This document shows, one piece after another, positions 43,632-52,020 of a stretch of DNA of 64,000 nt. The notes under the pieces were generated by a model, which saw only the letters and a program-made list of their open reading frames with translations, was not told the DNA's origin and did no database searches. The position numbers were made by a program, and so were the translations under genes. Within the stretch, counting starts at the first letter, position 1. Each line of letters starts with the position of its first letter. This stretch comes from Nocardioides panzhihuensis (lineage in GTDB: Bacteria; Actinomycetota; Actinomycetes; Propionibacteriales; Nocardioidaceae): NCBI RefSeq assembly GCF_013408335.1, contig NZ_JACBZR010000001.1, positions 5,047,501 to 5,111,500 on the forward strand. The letters are read 5' to 3'.

Positions 43632-44246
43632 ATGCCCGGTCCAGGAATGCTCACGCTGATGGTGCTGCCAGCAGTTATCGGACTCATCATCGTCGCCCGC
43701 CCGAACGTTGCGACCTCTCTGACGAGCCTGCGCGGGACATGGCTGATCGTTCTTGCCGCAGCGCTTCAGTTCGTGCAGATCGAGGGATGGTGGCCCGAGC
43801 AGGTCACAGAATCTCTAGAGCGGCGCCTCTACGCGGTCTTGGTCGTTGTCATCGCGCTCGCGTTCAGCTGGCTCAATCGACCGCTTTGGTCTCGCGGTAT
43901 CGGGCGATGGGCATTGGTTCTCATTCCTCTCGGCACGGCGTCGAACTCGATACCGATCGCCGCTCTTGGCGCAATGCCGTACAGCCTCACCGGGGCACGA
44001 ACGGCCGGATACTCCCAAGCGCAGCTGATCACGGACGCCCCTGGCTACATCCGCCTGGACGATGTGTCGCCACTCTGGACGCCGCTTGCAGATCTCATCC
44101 CGATCCCGTTGCTGATGAAGGTTCTGAGCATCGGCGATCTGTTCTTGATCGCAGGCCTGGTGCTGCTGATAGTCGCGTCGTCTCGCCCACAGCAACCTCC
44201 GGTTGCGGCTGACGATCCGGTTCATCCCGCCCGGACTTCAGCTTGA
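43632..44246 (+). CDS. DUF5317 membrane protein
   Basis: Encodes 204 aa with about five membrane segments (LTLMVLPAVIGLIIVA, TWLIVLAAALQFVQ, YAVLVVVIALAFSWL, GRWALVLIPLGTASNSIPI, SIGDLFLIAGLVLLIV) and the conserved-looking YSLTGARTAGYSQAQLIT. The N-S-I-P and L-G-D-x-F elements are features of DUF5317 proteins. The ATG at 43632 lies 7 nt after TACCCT and is preferred to a GTG at 43602 and ATG at 43647. It is followed 38 bp downstream by a 35-aa peptide gene. The function is unknown; pairing with small peptides suggests processing or export, which is inference. Confidence 0.78.
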   Translation: MPGPGMLTLMVLPAVIGLIIVARPNVATSLTSLRGTWLIVLAAALQFVQIEGWWPEQVTESLERRLYAVLVVVIALAFSWLNRPLWSRGIGRWALVLIPLGTASNSIPIAALGAMPYSLTGARTAGYSQAQLITDAPGYIRLDDVSPLWTPLADLIPIPLLMKVLSIGDLFLIAGLVLLIVASSRPQQPPVAADDPVHPARTSA

Positions 44247-44284
44247 TCGAGTCGTACTCCCCAACCCCACGAGAGGAGGAACAG

Positions 44285-44392
44285 ATGAGCACGAACGGAC
44301 TGAAAGCACGCGCCTACCTTGCGGCAACCACCAGTGTCACCACGGCACTGGCGATCTACGCCTTCGCAGCGCCACACAACAAGCCCAACTAG
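44285..44392 (+). CDS. 35-aa membrane-like peptide
   Basis: Encodes 35 aa: short basic start (MSTNGLKARAY), a 17-residue apolar stretch (LAATTSVTTALAIYAFAA) and a polar end (PHNKPN). It has a strong ribosome-binding site (GAGAGGAGGAACAG before ATG), lies 38 bp after the DUF5317 gene and is followed by a terminator, so it is likely translated. It resembles a signal or transmembrane peptide with a Pro-Asn tail, such as a signalling or toxin peptide, but no homologue is recognised. Confidence 0.7.
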   Translation: MSTNGLKARAYLAATTSVTTALAIYAFAAPHNKPN

Positions 44393-44401
44393 GCCTAACT
44401 G

Positions 44402-44434
44402 GATGGGTGAGGACCTGTCGGGTCCTCACCCATC
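44402..44434. terminator. Bidirectional terminator
   Basis: A perfect 14-bp hairpin, GATGGGTGAGGACC / GGTCCTCACCCATC around a TGTCG loop, lies between the 35-aa peptide gene and the convergent CHAT operon end. Confidence 0.85.
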
Positions 44435-44452
44435 GACATTGCCTCAGGCTCC

Positions 44453-46885
44453 CTATGAGAAGCAGACGAAGGGGGCCGGCGGGGCGTCCGTGGTCGCCGC
44501 CGGGAGGGACTCGGCGAGGGCCTCGGCCGGGGCCAGGCCCTTTGCCAGAGCTTCGTGGAGGCGGCTGAACACCGCGTACGCAGCCTCGTCCGCTACAACC
44601 GCGGGCGAGGCGATCACGGCGCGGGCGCCGGCGTGGAGCCAGGCGCCGACCAGACCGATCAGCTCCTCGCCCCAGCGGATCGTCGAGCGGCCGACCTCGC
44701 AGGCCGAGAGAAGGACGACGTCGGGGACAGCGGCGAGGCCGTCGATGTCGTAGCCGTACCAGGTCCCGTCGGCGAGCTCGAGCCCGGAGAAGAGCGGGTT
44801 GTCGGCGGAGTGGTGGCCGTGGGCGGCCAGATGGAGTACGTCGACCTCGGCAGCCAGCGCGGAGACGGCCGCCGCGGTGGCGTCGGCGCCGGTGAGCGTG
44901 CGAGAGCCGGACCAGGCTGTTGCGCTGTGGGTGACCTCGTCGGCGGCACGCATGACCCGCGGCCCGGCGACGAAGCCTGCCGTCTTCGCACGCAGCGGGG
45001 CATCCGCGCGGCCCAGCCAGGCGGTGGCACTCTGGGCGACCGTCACCGGCCGGCCGGTGAAGCCGGACAGCAATGTCCACGGCACCGCGGCCAGGACGGC
45101 CGAGGGCGTCAAGACGACGGGCCGGTCACCGATGCGCTCGAGGATCGGGGTGACGAGCAGGTCTGAGAGCTGCCGGAGCCGGGCGGTCAGGTCACCGCGT
45201 ACGGCAGCGCCCAGCGGACCCGGTAGATCGGTCGCGGCGACGTCGAGGTCCGGCAGCAGGCCGCCCAGGAGGGACCCGAGCGCGGACTGGTCGCCGAGGT
45301 CGATCCGCGCCGAGGAGTCATCGGTCGCGACGACGGCGACGATCCGACCCGCGGCGACGACGTAGGCGACGAGCGCATGGCTGCCGATACGTTTGCGCAG
45401 GTCAGGGAGAGAGATCGGATCCGAGACCTGGCCCGATCCCTTGACCCGCCAAGCGCGCTGGCGGATCTGCTCGCGCAGCACGGCCTCGCGTTCAGGCTTC
45501 ACCTCGCCACGCAGCTCGGCCAGGTCGGCGACCAGCTGAGGATCGGACGGCGGCCGCACCGGCTGGACCCGCGAGGCCAACATCCGGGAACGTTCCGACC
45601 ACTCGAAGAGCACGTCCGTCTCCCCGGACTCGACGGCCAGTTCCAGGCCACGCCTGGCCAGTGTCCGGCCGTGGCCGGCGACGTTGGTCTGCAGGTCCAG
45701 GCTGCCGAACGAGCTCTGCCACAGATGGAAGTCGTCGAGTCCTGCCCGGAGCTCACGGAGCCCGCTGACGGCCCGGCCCGCGGCGACGGCGAGCTCCGCA
45801 CGCAGCTCGCGTTCGAGAAGGCGGATGTCGATAGGCGCTTCCGGCGGCACCGGGCCGATGACCCTGCCGCTCGCAGGTCTTGTGGGTAGGTCGGCGTTCT
45901 CGGCCGAACGAATGCGCGCCAGCCGGGCCTGCATACGCACCCGGAGCGCCGGCCAGCTCAGTCCTTGCTCCTCCAGCGGACCGGCCAGCGCCTCGCCTTC
46001 CTCGCTCGGATCCTGGCCTGCAGTCACGGCTGCCTCGAACGCCACCGCCCGCGCCCGCAGCGCCAAGCCCGGCGCCTTGGCCTCTTCGAACCAGCCCAGC
46101 GCAGAGCGCGCCACTCGGTGCGCCTCGGTCGGGTCGGTCGCGACCAAGTGCGAAGCGAGCGCCAGCTCGGCTTCTCCCTGCCGCTGCCGCTGCCCCTTCG
46201 ATCCGTACGCCTCGGCCGCCTGCCGCAACATCTCGCCACCCTGCCGCGTCAGCCCCGCCGCCATCAGTACCTCTGCGCGGTCGGCGTCGCAGACGGCCTT
46301 GATCAACGGACCACCGGATGCCTGAACTTCGTACGACGATTCCATCAAAGCAAGAGCACCGACCAAGTCACCAGACAGAAACAACGCATAGGCCCGATTA
46401 TGATCGGCCTGCGCGGCCGCGATGGGCTCGCCCGAGGACCGGTATCGCTCTGCTGCCGCCTCGAAATCCTGGGCCGCTTTCACGGTGTCGTGGCGATCGA
46501 GATGAACGGTCCCTCGGTTGAGGTACGCCTTGGCAAGGTCGAGCGGCAAATCTTCGAGGGACGAGATCGCGTCACCGAAAACGTTCAGCGCTTCAGCCGC
46601 GCGACCAGCCCGTCGCAGGAGTAGTGCGCGTTGCGCCAGAAGCACTCCGCTGGTCGGCCCCTCGACGCCAAACTCGAGCGCGCGGGCGTTCTTCTCCAAG
46701 GCGACACTCAAATTGGAGTCGTCCGCCTCGAGATAGGCCAGTGATGACTCGATCCGAACGAGGACAGCAGGTTCATTCGCAACCTTGAGGGCGCGCTCTA
46801 AGAGCGACCTCGCAATGTCGAGGTTGCCTGCCCTAAGTGCCGCGACACCCTGTCTGTGCAGCTCGTCCGGACCGTGAGCCGTCAT
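44453..46885 (-). CDS. TPR-CHAT caspase-like protein
   Basis: Encodes 810 aa. The N-terminal half is helical TPR-like (GNLDIARSLLERALKVANEPAVL and similar units to about residue 420). The C-terminal ~300 residues are a CHAT domain, a caspase/separase-fold peptidase: H689 in VLHLAAHGHH and C729 in VLLSACEVG form the expected His-Cys dyad, and WGEELIGLVGAWLHAGARAVIAS follows. It starts 4 nt inside the end of the subtilase gene, so the two are translated together. CHAT proteases act in bacterial cell death and phage defence. Target unknown. Confidence 0.9.
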   Translation of the reverse strand: MTAHGPDELHRQGVAALRAGNLDIARSLLERALKVANEPAVLVRIESSLAYLEADDSNLSVALEKNARALEFGVEGPTSGVLLAQRALLLRRAGRAAEALNVFGDAISSLEDLPLDLAKAYLNRGTVHLDRHDTVKAAQDFEAAAERYRSSGEPIAAAQADHNRAYALFLSGDLVGALALMESSYEVQASGGPLIKAVCDADRAEVLMAAGLTRQGGEMLRQAAEAYGSKGQRQRQGEAELALASHLVATDPTEAHRVARSALGWFEEAKAPGLALRARAVAFEAAVTAGQDPSEEGEALAGPLEEQGLSWPALRVRMQARLARIRSAENADLPTRPASGRVIGPVPPEAPIDIRLLERELRAELAVAAGRAVSGLRELRAGLDDFHLWQSSFGSLDLQTNVAGHGRTLARRGLELAVESGETDVLFEWSERSRMLASRVQPVRPPSDPQLVADLAELRGEVKPEREAVLREQIRQRAWRVKGSGQVSDPISLPDLRKRIGSHALVAYVVAAGRIVAVVATDDSSARIDLGDQSALGSLLGGLLPDLDVAATDLPGPLGAAVRGDLTARLRQLSDLLVTPILERIGDRPVVLTPSAVLAAVPWTLLSGFTGRPVTVAQSATAWLGRADAPLRAKTAGFVAGPRVMRAADEVTHSATAWSGSRTLTGADATAAAVSALAAEVDVLHLAAHGHHSADNPLFSGLELADGTWYGYDIDGLAAVPDVVLLSACEVGRSTIRWGEELIGLVGAWLHAGARAVIASPAVVADEAAYAVFSRLHEALAKGLAPAEALAESLPAATTDAPPAPFVCFS

Positions 46886-48363
46886 TGTTTCAGCGTCGTG
46901 AGATCTTCAACGGCCGCCCACGCGCGATCGACGTCTCGCTCGAGGTCACCGGCCTCGCCGTTATCAAGGAGGTGCTGCGCGATCCGACCGGCAAGCAACG
47001 GCGCCGCAAACGACGTCCCGCTCCATGTGCCGAAGCCGCCACCGAAATCGTCCGGATCCAGGGTCTCTCGCTGTCGCTCGTCGTACTCCGTTGCGATTGT
47101 CGCCTGGTAGCCACCGTCGAAGGCAGTGGGGAAAGTGCTGACGACACCCACGCCGAGCTCGAATGCGCGAACCCACGGACCGGCGTTACTGAAGATCGCG
47201 TCTGTTCCATTGGGGTTGAGGGCCCCGACAGAAACGATCGGCAATCCGTCGCCGGTCGTCGACACCGGGCAGTCTCCGTTGATCCATGGAGCGAATGCTG
47301 CGGGGAAGTTCGGGCGCGACGTGGCGTCATTGCCTGCCGAGCACACCACCAGCGTTCCGTTCGCTGAAAGGTCAGCAAGGATCTCCGACAGCATCGGATC
47401 GAACAGCGCATCCTCGGGTGTCTCGTGGTAGTACCCGATCGAGAGGCTGAGCACGTCGATCCGGCGCCCGCGTGGGTCCCCTTGGCGGTAGAGGTGCACT
47501 AGTTCGGCGATCTGCGCCAGCGCCGTAAGCCAGCCGAACTCTGCAACTGGCCCCTCTGGCGGGACGATCCGCCAGGCATAGATGTCGGCATCGGGGCACG
47601 CCTGATGAATCAGCCCCGTGATGAACGTCCCGTGTCCAGCCATCGGATCAATCAGGCCGTCGAGGGGCCCAACCAGGTCGCCGTCAACCTCCGAATTCGG
47701 CACATCCGGCGACCATCCAATCCGATGTTCACCGAGTCGCACGTCCCGCTCAACGAAGCCCAGCCAGGGGTGCTGTCCACAGCCCGTGTCTAGCACTGCA
47801 ACCACCGGGCGGGTCCTACCCCCGATCTGCTCGTCGGTACGCCGACTCGGCGGAGCTCCGACATACGCGACCGGCTGCCGCCCACCGGTTCCCAGCGGGT
47901 CGTATCCACTCCTCGGGTGCGGGTCGTTATGGGGATGCGGGTCGTTGTGCGGGTGCGGGTCGTTGTGCGGAACGGGGATAAGCACGTGCTCAAGGCTCAC
48001 GCCGCGAGCACCGTCGACGCCGTCGGCTCGAAGAAACTGGAGGAGTGTCCACGCGTCCGGAGCCGCGACTGCCTTCCCCGGGACAACGCCGAGACGAATC
48101 CTGCGCACGCCGAAGCGCAGATCCCTCGCATGTTCCGGCTCGGGCTCAACCTCGGCACGCCAGTTCAACGACTTCGCCACCTTCGAGACTCGGCGGAACG
48201 CGTCATCGAAGTCGACCGACTTCGAGATCAAGAGAGTTGTCGACGAATAGATGGTCGAACGTGCCGAGACCCCGTCGACCGCGACCGCGTTGGTCGGGTC
48301 GAGGACGCGCGCTTCGGTCGTTCCGTATGCCACCGACAGGCGGGGCTCACGCTTGGGATGCAC
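46882..48363 (-). CDS. Cytoplasmic S8 (subtilisin-like) serine protease
   Basis: Encodes 493 aa. The catalytic triad is intact: D192 (VVAVLDTGCG), H244 (AGHGTFITGL) and S451 (SGTSFAAPLLAG), with the oxyanion Asn in VVCSAGND. There is no signal peptide or pro-domain that would export it, so action is inside the cell. Residues ~132-149 are a HNDPHP repeat encoded by an 18-bp tandem repeat. Base use is less GC-rich at third positions than neighbours, hinting at transfer. GTG start with AGGAGTAACA ahead of it; overlaps the CHAT start by 4 nt. Confidence 0.9.
   Translation of the reverse strand: MHPKREPRLSVAYGTTEARVLDPTNAVAVDGVSARSTIYSSTTLLISKSVDFDDAFRRVSKVAKSLNWRAEVEPEPEHARDLRFGVRRIRLGVVPGKAVAAPDAWTLLQFLRADGVDGARGVSLEHVLIPVPHNDPHPHNDPHPHNDPHPRSGYDPLGTGGRQPVAYVGAPPSRRTDEQIGGRTRPVVAVLDTGCGQHPWLGFVERDVRLGEHRIGWSPDVPNSEVDGDLVGPLDGLIDPMAGHGTFITGLIHQACPDADIYAWRIVPPEGPVAEFGWLTALAQIAELVHLYRQGDPRGRRIDVLSLSIGYYHETPEDALFDPMLSEILADLSANGTLVVCSAGNDATSRPNFPAAFAPWINGDCPVSTTGDGLPIVSVGALNPNGTDAIFSNAGPWVRAFELGVGVVSTFPTAFDGGYQATIATEYDERQRETLDPDDFGGGFGTWSGTSFAAPLLAGRIAQHLLDNGEAGDLERDVDRAWAAVEDLTTLKQ
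47915..47968. repeat. 18-bp tandem repeat in the S8 protease gene
   Basis: Three units of GGGTGCGGGTCGTTRTGS (18 bp each) encode HNDPHP three times in the linker between the N-terminal domain and the protease domain. The His/Asp content suggests metal binding or a flexible spacer. A unit count that varies between strains would be expected. Confidence 0.8.
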
Positions 48364-48375
48364 TGTTACTCCTGG

Positions 48376-48885
48376 TCAGATCTCGAACGTGGGGGTCAGA
48401 AAGGCCGCGGAGCCGTCGGCAGGCTCGAAGCGGAGCCGGATGAGGCCGGCGGGGAGCGAGGTGAGCTCGAAGCGCCCCGAGGCGCCCAGCGTGACAGCGA
48501 CGATCGGCGTACGCACCGAGTCGGCGCGGATGGCGCGGACGGTCATGGGCGTGCCGGGGACGACCCAGCCGTCGAGGCGGGCGGTGGTGTCGGTGTCGGA
48601 GGCGACGCGGACGAGCACGTCGACGCCGGACTGCGCGAAGCGCAGCGTGTAGGCCGAGCGGGCCTCGAGCGGGGACGCGGAGCGAACCCCGGCCGTCTCA
48701 GCGCCCGAGGACTCCACCAGGAGCATCAGCTCCAGGTCGAGCCCGAGGCCGGAGTCCTCGGCGGCGCCGGCGGCAGCCGCCTGCATTCGGGAGATCAGCC
48801 CGCCGGGTACGGGGTCGCCGGCGACGTACGCCTGTCGAACCAGACCCAACAGCTCCTCGCGACTGGGCTCCTCCGAGCGACCCAT
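48376..48885 (-). CDS. Beta-sandwich (carboxypeptidase-regulatory-like) partner protein
   Basis: Encodes 169 aa. The N-terminal helical part (SREELLGLVRQAYVAGDPVPGGLISRMQAAA) is followed by a C-terminal beta region: GWVVPGTPMTVRAIRADSVRTPIVAVTLGASGRFELTSLPAGLIRLRFEPADG, which resembles carboxypeptidase regulatory-like/transthyretin folds (the LPxGxxRLRF strand). It has no membrane helix, so it is not a typical membrane anti-sigma factor. The ATG shares the A of the sigma stop codon (TGATG). It could regulate the sigma factor or recruit a substrate to the protease; both are inference. Confidence 0.8.
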   Translation of the reverse strand: MGRSEEPSREELLGLVRQAYVAGDPVPGGLISRMQAAAAGAAEDSGLGLDLELMLLVESSGAETAGVRSASPLEARSAYTLRFAQSGVDVLVRVASDTDTTARLDGWVVPGTPMTVRAIRADSVRTPIVAVTLGASGRFELTSLPAGLIRLRFEPADGSAAFLTPTFEI

Positions 48886-49496
48886 CACGACACCTCCCCA
48901 TTGTCGAGCAGAGTACGAAGCGAGTCCCGCAGCTTCCCGAGACAGCGGCCGCGGGTGGGGCCGATGCTGCCGATGGGCATGTCGAGCTCTTCGGCGAGAC
49001 CGGCGTAGTCGGGCCGGTCGGAGAAGGCAACCACGCGCACCAGCCGTCGGCATCGCTCGGGCAGGCCCTCCACGGCCGCCCAGATGCGCGAGTTGAGGTC
49101 GCCCTCGACGACCAGGGACTCGGCCGAGCGCTGTGTCGGAACGCGGGACTCCAAGGCCTCGTCCTCCACAGGTACGTCCCGCCCGGAGCGCTTCGCGACC
49201 CGCCAGGCCTCACGGCGGGTGGTCAGAGTGAGCCAGGCGCCGACGGCCGCGGTGTCGAGGATGGAGGAGTGCTTGCGTACGAAGGTGAGCCAGGTGTTCT
49301 GGACGACGTCCTCGGCCTGCTCCTGGCTGAGCCGGTAGGAGCGCGCTATCTGCCACAGGATCGGGGTCATCGTCGCGACCAGCTCGTCGAGAGCGGTGGA
49401 GTCACCGCTGAGCCAGCGGTCGAAGTCGGCCGTGGCCCGGGACCACACGGTCGCAGGTGTGTCGGCATGACCCACCTCACGTCTTACCCGTGTCAC
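48885..49496 (-). CDS. Sigma-70 family (ECF-like) sigma factor of the CHAT operon
   Basis: Encodes 203 aa. Region 2 has TMTPILWQIARSYRLSQEQAEDVVQNTWLTFVRKHSSI and AVGAWLTLTTRREAWRVAKRSGR; region 4 has LPERCRRLVRVVAFSDRPDYAGLAEELDMPIGSIGPTRGRCLGKLRDSL. It lacks the SnoaL-like domain of the ECF41 protein at 22436 and has no obvious anti-sigma gene next to it. The GTG at 49496 follows GAGGAGGGGACT; the frame open to 49631 has no signal ahead. It heads the four-gene operon and overlaps the next gene by 1 nt. Confidence 0.88.
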   Translation of the reverse strand: MTRVRREVGHADTPATVWSRATADFDRWLSGDSTALDELVATMTPILWQIARSYRLSQEQAEDVVQNTWLTFVRKHSSILDTAAVGAWLTLTTRREAWRVAKRSGRDVPVEDEALESRVPTQRSAESLVVEGDLNSRIWAAVEGLPERCRRLVRVVAFSDRPDYAGLAEELDMPIGSIGPTRGRCLGKLRDSLRTLLDNGEVS

Positions 49497-49796
49497 AGTC
49501 CCCTCCTCGACCGGCGGCCTCCGGGTCGGCGCCGAGCCGGTGGGGGGCCAGATGACGCGCGGGCGCGTCATCGTGGTGGTCATGGTTGCTGTCACGGCCC
49601 CAAGGAGGCCCAGGCCCCAGCCGTGATACATCTGGCCGCCGACAATAGCGTCTCAATGCGTCAGACTCACCAGCAATCGGTGGTCGGACTCGTCGAGACC
49701 GTCTTATCGGGTGGTCTCGACAAGCTCGACCACCGACATCCAGAGCGGGACCACCGGGGATTCGGCCCTACCGCCAGAGCGGGTAGCCTTCTGCGG
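49497..49796. other. Gap between the CHAT operon and femAB
   Basis: This divergent intergenic stretch contains the operon promoter region, an ACCATCATGGTG-like GC run and the REP-like element at 49711-49734. No gene with a credible start is present. On the right, TAGCCT (49784-49789) is a -10 for femAB, 7 nt before its GTG. Confidence 0.4.
49711..49734. repeat. REP-like element (copy 2)
   Basis: GTGGTCTCGACAAGCTCGAC (49711-49730) and CACC following match the element at 40193-40216. Nearby ACTCGTCGAGACC (49688-49700) is an imperfect inverted relative, so the two could pair. It lies between the CHAT operon and femAB. Confidence 0.8.
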
Positions 49797-50960
49797 GTGA
49801 GTCTCACCGTGCGCCCCATCACCGCTGCGGAGCATCTCGCCTTCATCGAGAAGCAACCCAGCGTGAGCTTCCTCCAGACCCCGTCGTGGGCGCGGGTCAA
49901 GACCGAGTGGCGCTCGGAGTCGGTCGGGTGGTTCGACGACCTGCAGGGCGGCGCCCTCGTCGGCGCCGCGCTGGTGCTCCACCGCCCGGTCCCGAAGCTG
50001 GAGCGCTTCACTCTCGCCTACCTGCCCGAGGGCCCGAGCATCGACTGGTCGGGCGATCTCGCTCCGTGGCTGGAGCCGCTGGCGTCGTACCTGAAGAAGA
50101 ACGGCGCCTTCGGCATCCGCATCGGCCCGCCGGTCACGACCGCGACCTGGAGCGCGGCTCAGGTCAAGGACGGCATCGCCGACGACACCGTCCAGCGACT
50201 CGGCCAGCTCACCCCGACCCATCGCGACGCCATCGGCGCCCGCGTGGTCAGCCAGCTGCGGGCCGCCGGCTGGAAGCTGCAGAGCCCCGAGGACGGCTTC
50301 GGCGCCGGGCAGCCGCAGTACAACTTCGTCATCCCGCTGGCCCACGAGGACGGCACCCCGAAGACCGAGGACGAGGTCCTCAAGGGGATGAACCAGCTCT
50401 GGCGCCGCAACATCAAGAAGTCGGCCAAGATGGGCGTCGAGGTCACCGTCGCCTCCCCCACCAACCCGGCGAACGGTGACTTCGAGGGCGACCTGAGCGC
50501 CTTCCACGATCTCTACGTCCACACCGCCCAGCGCGACCACTTCACTCCGCGCCAGCGAAGCTACTTCAGCACCATGTTCTGGGCGATGTCGAGCGAGGAC
50601 CCGGACCGGATCAAGCTCTTCCTGGCGCGGCACGAAGGCGATCTGGTCGCCGCCACGATCCTGGTCCGCGTCGGACAGCACGCCTGGTACTCCTACGGCG
50701 CTTCCTCGACCGAGAAGCGAGACGTACGTGGCTCCAACGCCCTCCAATGGGCGATGATCCAGGACGCCATGGCCGCCGGCGCGACCACCTACGACCTGCG
50801 CGGCATCACTCCGACGCTCTCCACCGACGACTCCCACGTGGGGCTGATCCAGTTCAAGGTCGGCACCGGTGGCCAGGCGGTGGAGTACGCCGGCGAGTGG
50901 GACCTGCCGCTCAACAAGCCGATCTACACGGCCTTCGATGTCTACATGAAGAGGCGCTGA
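49797..50960 (+). CDS. FemAB/FemX-type peptidyltransferase (lipid II cross-bridge formation)
   Basis: Encodes 387 aa of the GNAT-like FemABX family: VSFLQTPSWARVKTEWRSE at the N-terminus, FGIRIGPPV, MNQLWRRNIKKSAKMGVEV (a substrate-binding helix) and HAWYSYGASSTEKRDVRGSNALQWAMIQDAMAAGATTYDLRG in the second half. These enzymes add an amino acid from aminoacyl-tRNA to the lipid II stem peptide to start the interpeptide bridge. Leaderless start at GTG 49797. The alanine racemase-like gene follows by 7 bp, so both likely serve peptidoglycan. Confidence 0.9.
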   Translation: MSLTVRPITAAEHLAFIEKQPSVSFLQTPSWARVKTEWRSESVGWFDDLQGGALVGAALVLHRPVPKLERFTLAYLPEGPSIDWSGDLAPWLEPLASYLKKNGAFGIRIGPPVTTATWSAAQVKDGIADDTVQRLGQLTPTHRDAIGARVVSQLRAAGWKLQSPEDGFGAGQPQYNFVIPLAHEDGTPKTEDEVLKGMNQLWRRNIKKSAKMGVEVTVASPTNPANGDFEGDLSAFHDLYVHTAQRDHFTPRQRSYFSTMFWAMSSEDPDRIKLFLARHEGDLVAATILVRVGQHAWYSYGASSTEKRDVRGSNALQWAMIQDAMAAGATTYDLRGITPTLSTDDSHVGLIQFKVGTGGQAVEYAGEWDLPLNKPIYTAFDVYMKRR

Positions 50961-50967
50961 TCACCGT

Positions 50968-52020
50968 ATGCCGCTGAAACTGACCGTCGACTCCGATCGC
51001 TGGCGCAAGCACGTCCAGGCCTTCGCAGAGGCGACCCCGGGCCTGGTCCCGGTCGCGAAGGGCAACGGCTACGGCCTCACCCTCCGCAAGCTCGCCCACC
51101 AGACCGAGTGGCTCAACGAGCTCGGCACCGGTGTCGACACCCTCGCGGTGGGCACCTACAACGAGGTCTGGGAGGTCGCGACGCGGTTCAGCGGCTCGAT
51201 CTACGTCCTCACTCCGTGGCGGCCCTACTCCCCGGACATCAACCCGGAGATCGCCGACCGCGTGATCCACACGATCAGCCGTCCCGAGGACCTGCCGCTG
51301 CTGCTCGAGCGCCAGCCCAACCCCCGAGTCATCCTCGAGCTGGTCACCTCGATGCGCCGCCACGGGATGACGCCGAGCGACCTGTGGCCCACCTCTGCCA
51401 TCGCCCACGAGCGCGCCCGCTTCGAGGGCGTCACGATGCACTTCGGTCTCGACGGCGGTTCGCTGGCCGAGGTACGCGCCCAGATGGACGCCGTCGTCGG
51501 CGCCGAGGCGACCACGGTGTGGGTCTCCCACCTGAGCGCCAACGAGCTCGCCCAGCTGCGCGCGTCCTACGGCGACGTCATCTTCCGTCCCCGGGTCGGC
51601 ACCGGCCTGTGGCTCGGTGACCGCGGCGCGCTCACCGTGACCGCGACCGTCGAGGACGTGCACCCGCTCGAGCGCGGATACTCCTACGGCTATCGCGGCC
51701 GCAACGCAATGCGCGCCGGTCACCTGGTGGTCGCCTCCGGCGGCACCGCCCACGGGATCGGGCTCGAGGCGCCGCTGGGTGACACCCACCTGCGCTCGCG
51801 CGCCCTCGCGGTCGCCCGCGGCGGGCTCGACGCCATGGGGCAGTCGCGCTCGCCGTACACGCTCGACGGCAAGGCGCTCTGGTTCGCCGAGCCGCCGCAC
51901 ATGCAGGAGTCGATGCTCATGCTTCCCTCGGGCGCGCGCGTGCCCGAGGTCGGCGAGGAGCTCGAGGTGCGGGTGCGCTACACCGCGACCTCGTTCGACG
52001 AGATCATTTTGGACTCCTGA
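50968..52020 (+). CDS. Alanine racemase-like PLP enzyme
   Basis: Encodes 350 aa. The PLP Lys motif is present as PVAKGNGYGLTLRKLA (Alr usually KANAYGHG), in a TIM-barrel; MHFGLDGGSL and HPLERGYSYGYRGR are probable cofactor and substrate elements. It interconverts L- and D-alanine in the usual case, providing D-Ala for the cell wall. The variant Lys motif and context next to FemAB leave open racemisation of another amino acid. The last 43 nt overlap the convergent GT87 gene. Confidence 0.85.
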   Translation: MPLKLTVDSDRWRKHVQAFAEATPGLVPVAKGNGYGLTLRKLAHQTEWLNELGTGVDTLAVGTYNEVWEVATRFSGSIYVLTPWRPYSPDINPEIADRVIHTISRPEDLPLLLERQPNPRVILELVTSMRRHGMTPSDLWPTSAIAHERARFEGVTMHFGLDGGSLAEVRAQMDAVVGAEATTVWVSHLSANELAQLRASYGDVIFRPRVGTGLWLGDRGALTVTATVEDVHPLERGYSYGYRGRNAMRAGHLVVASGGTAHGIGLEAPLGDTHLRSRALAVARGGLDAMGQSRSPYTLDGKALWFAEPPHMQESMLMLPSGARVPEVGEELEVRVRYTATSFDEIILDS

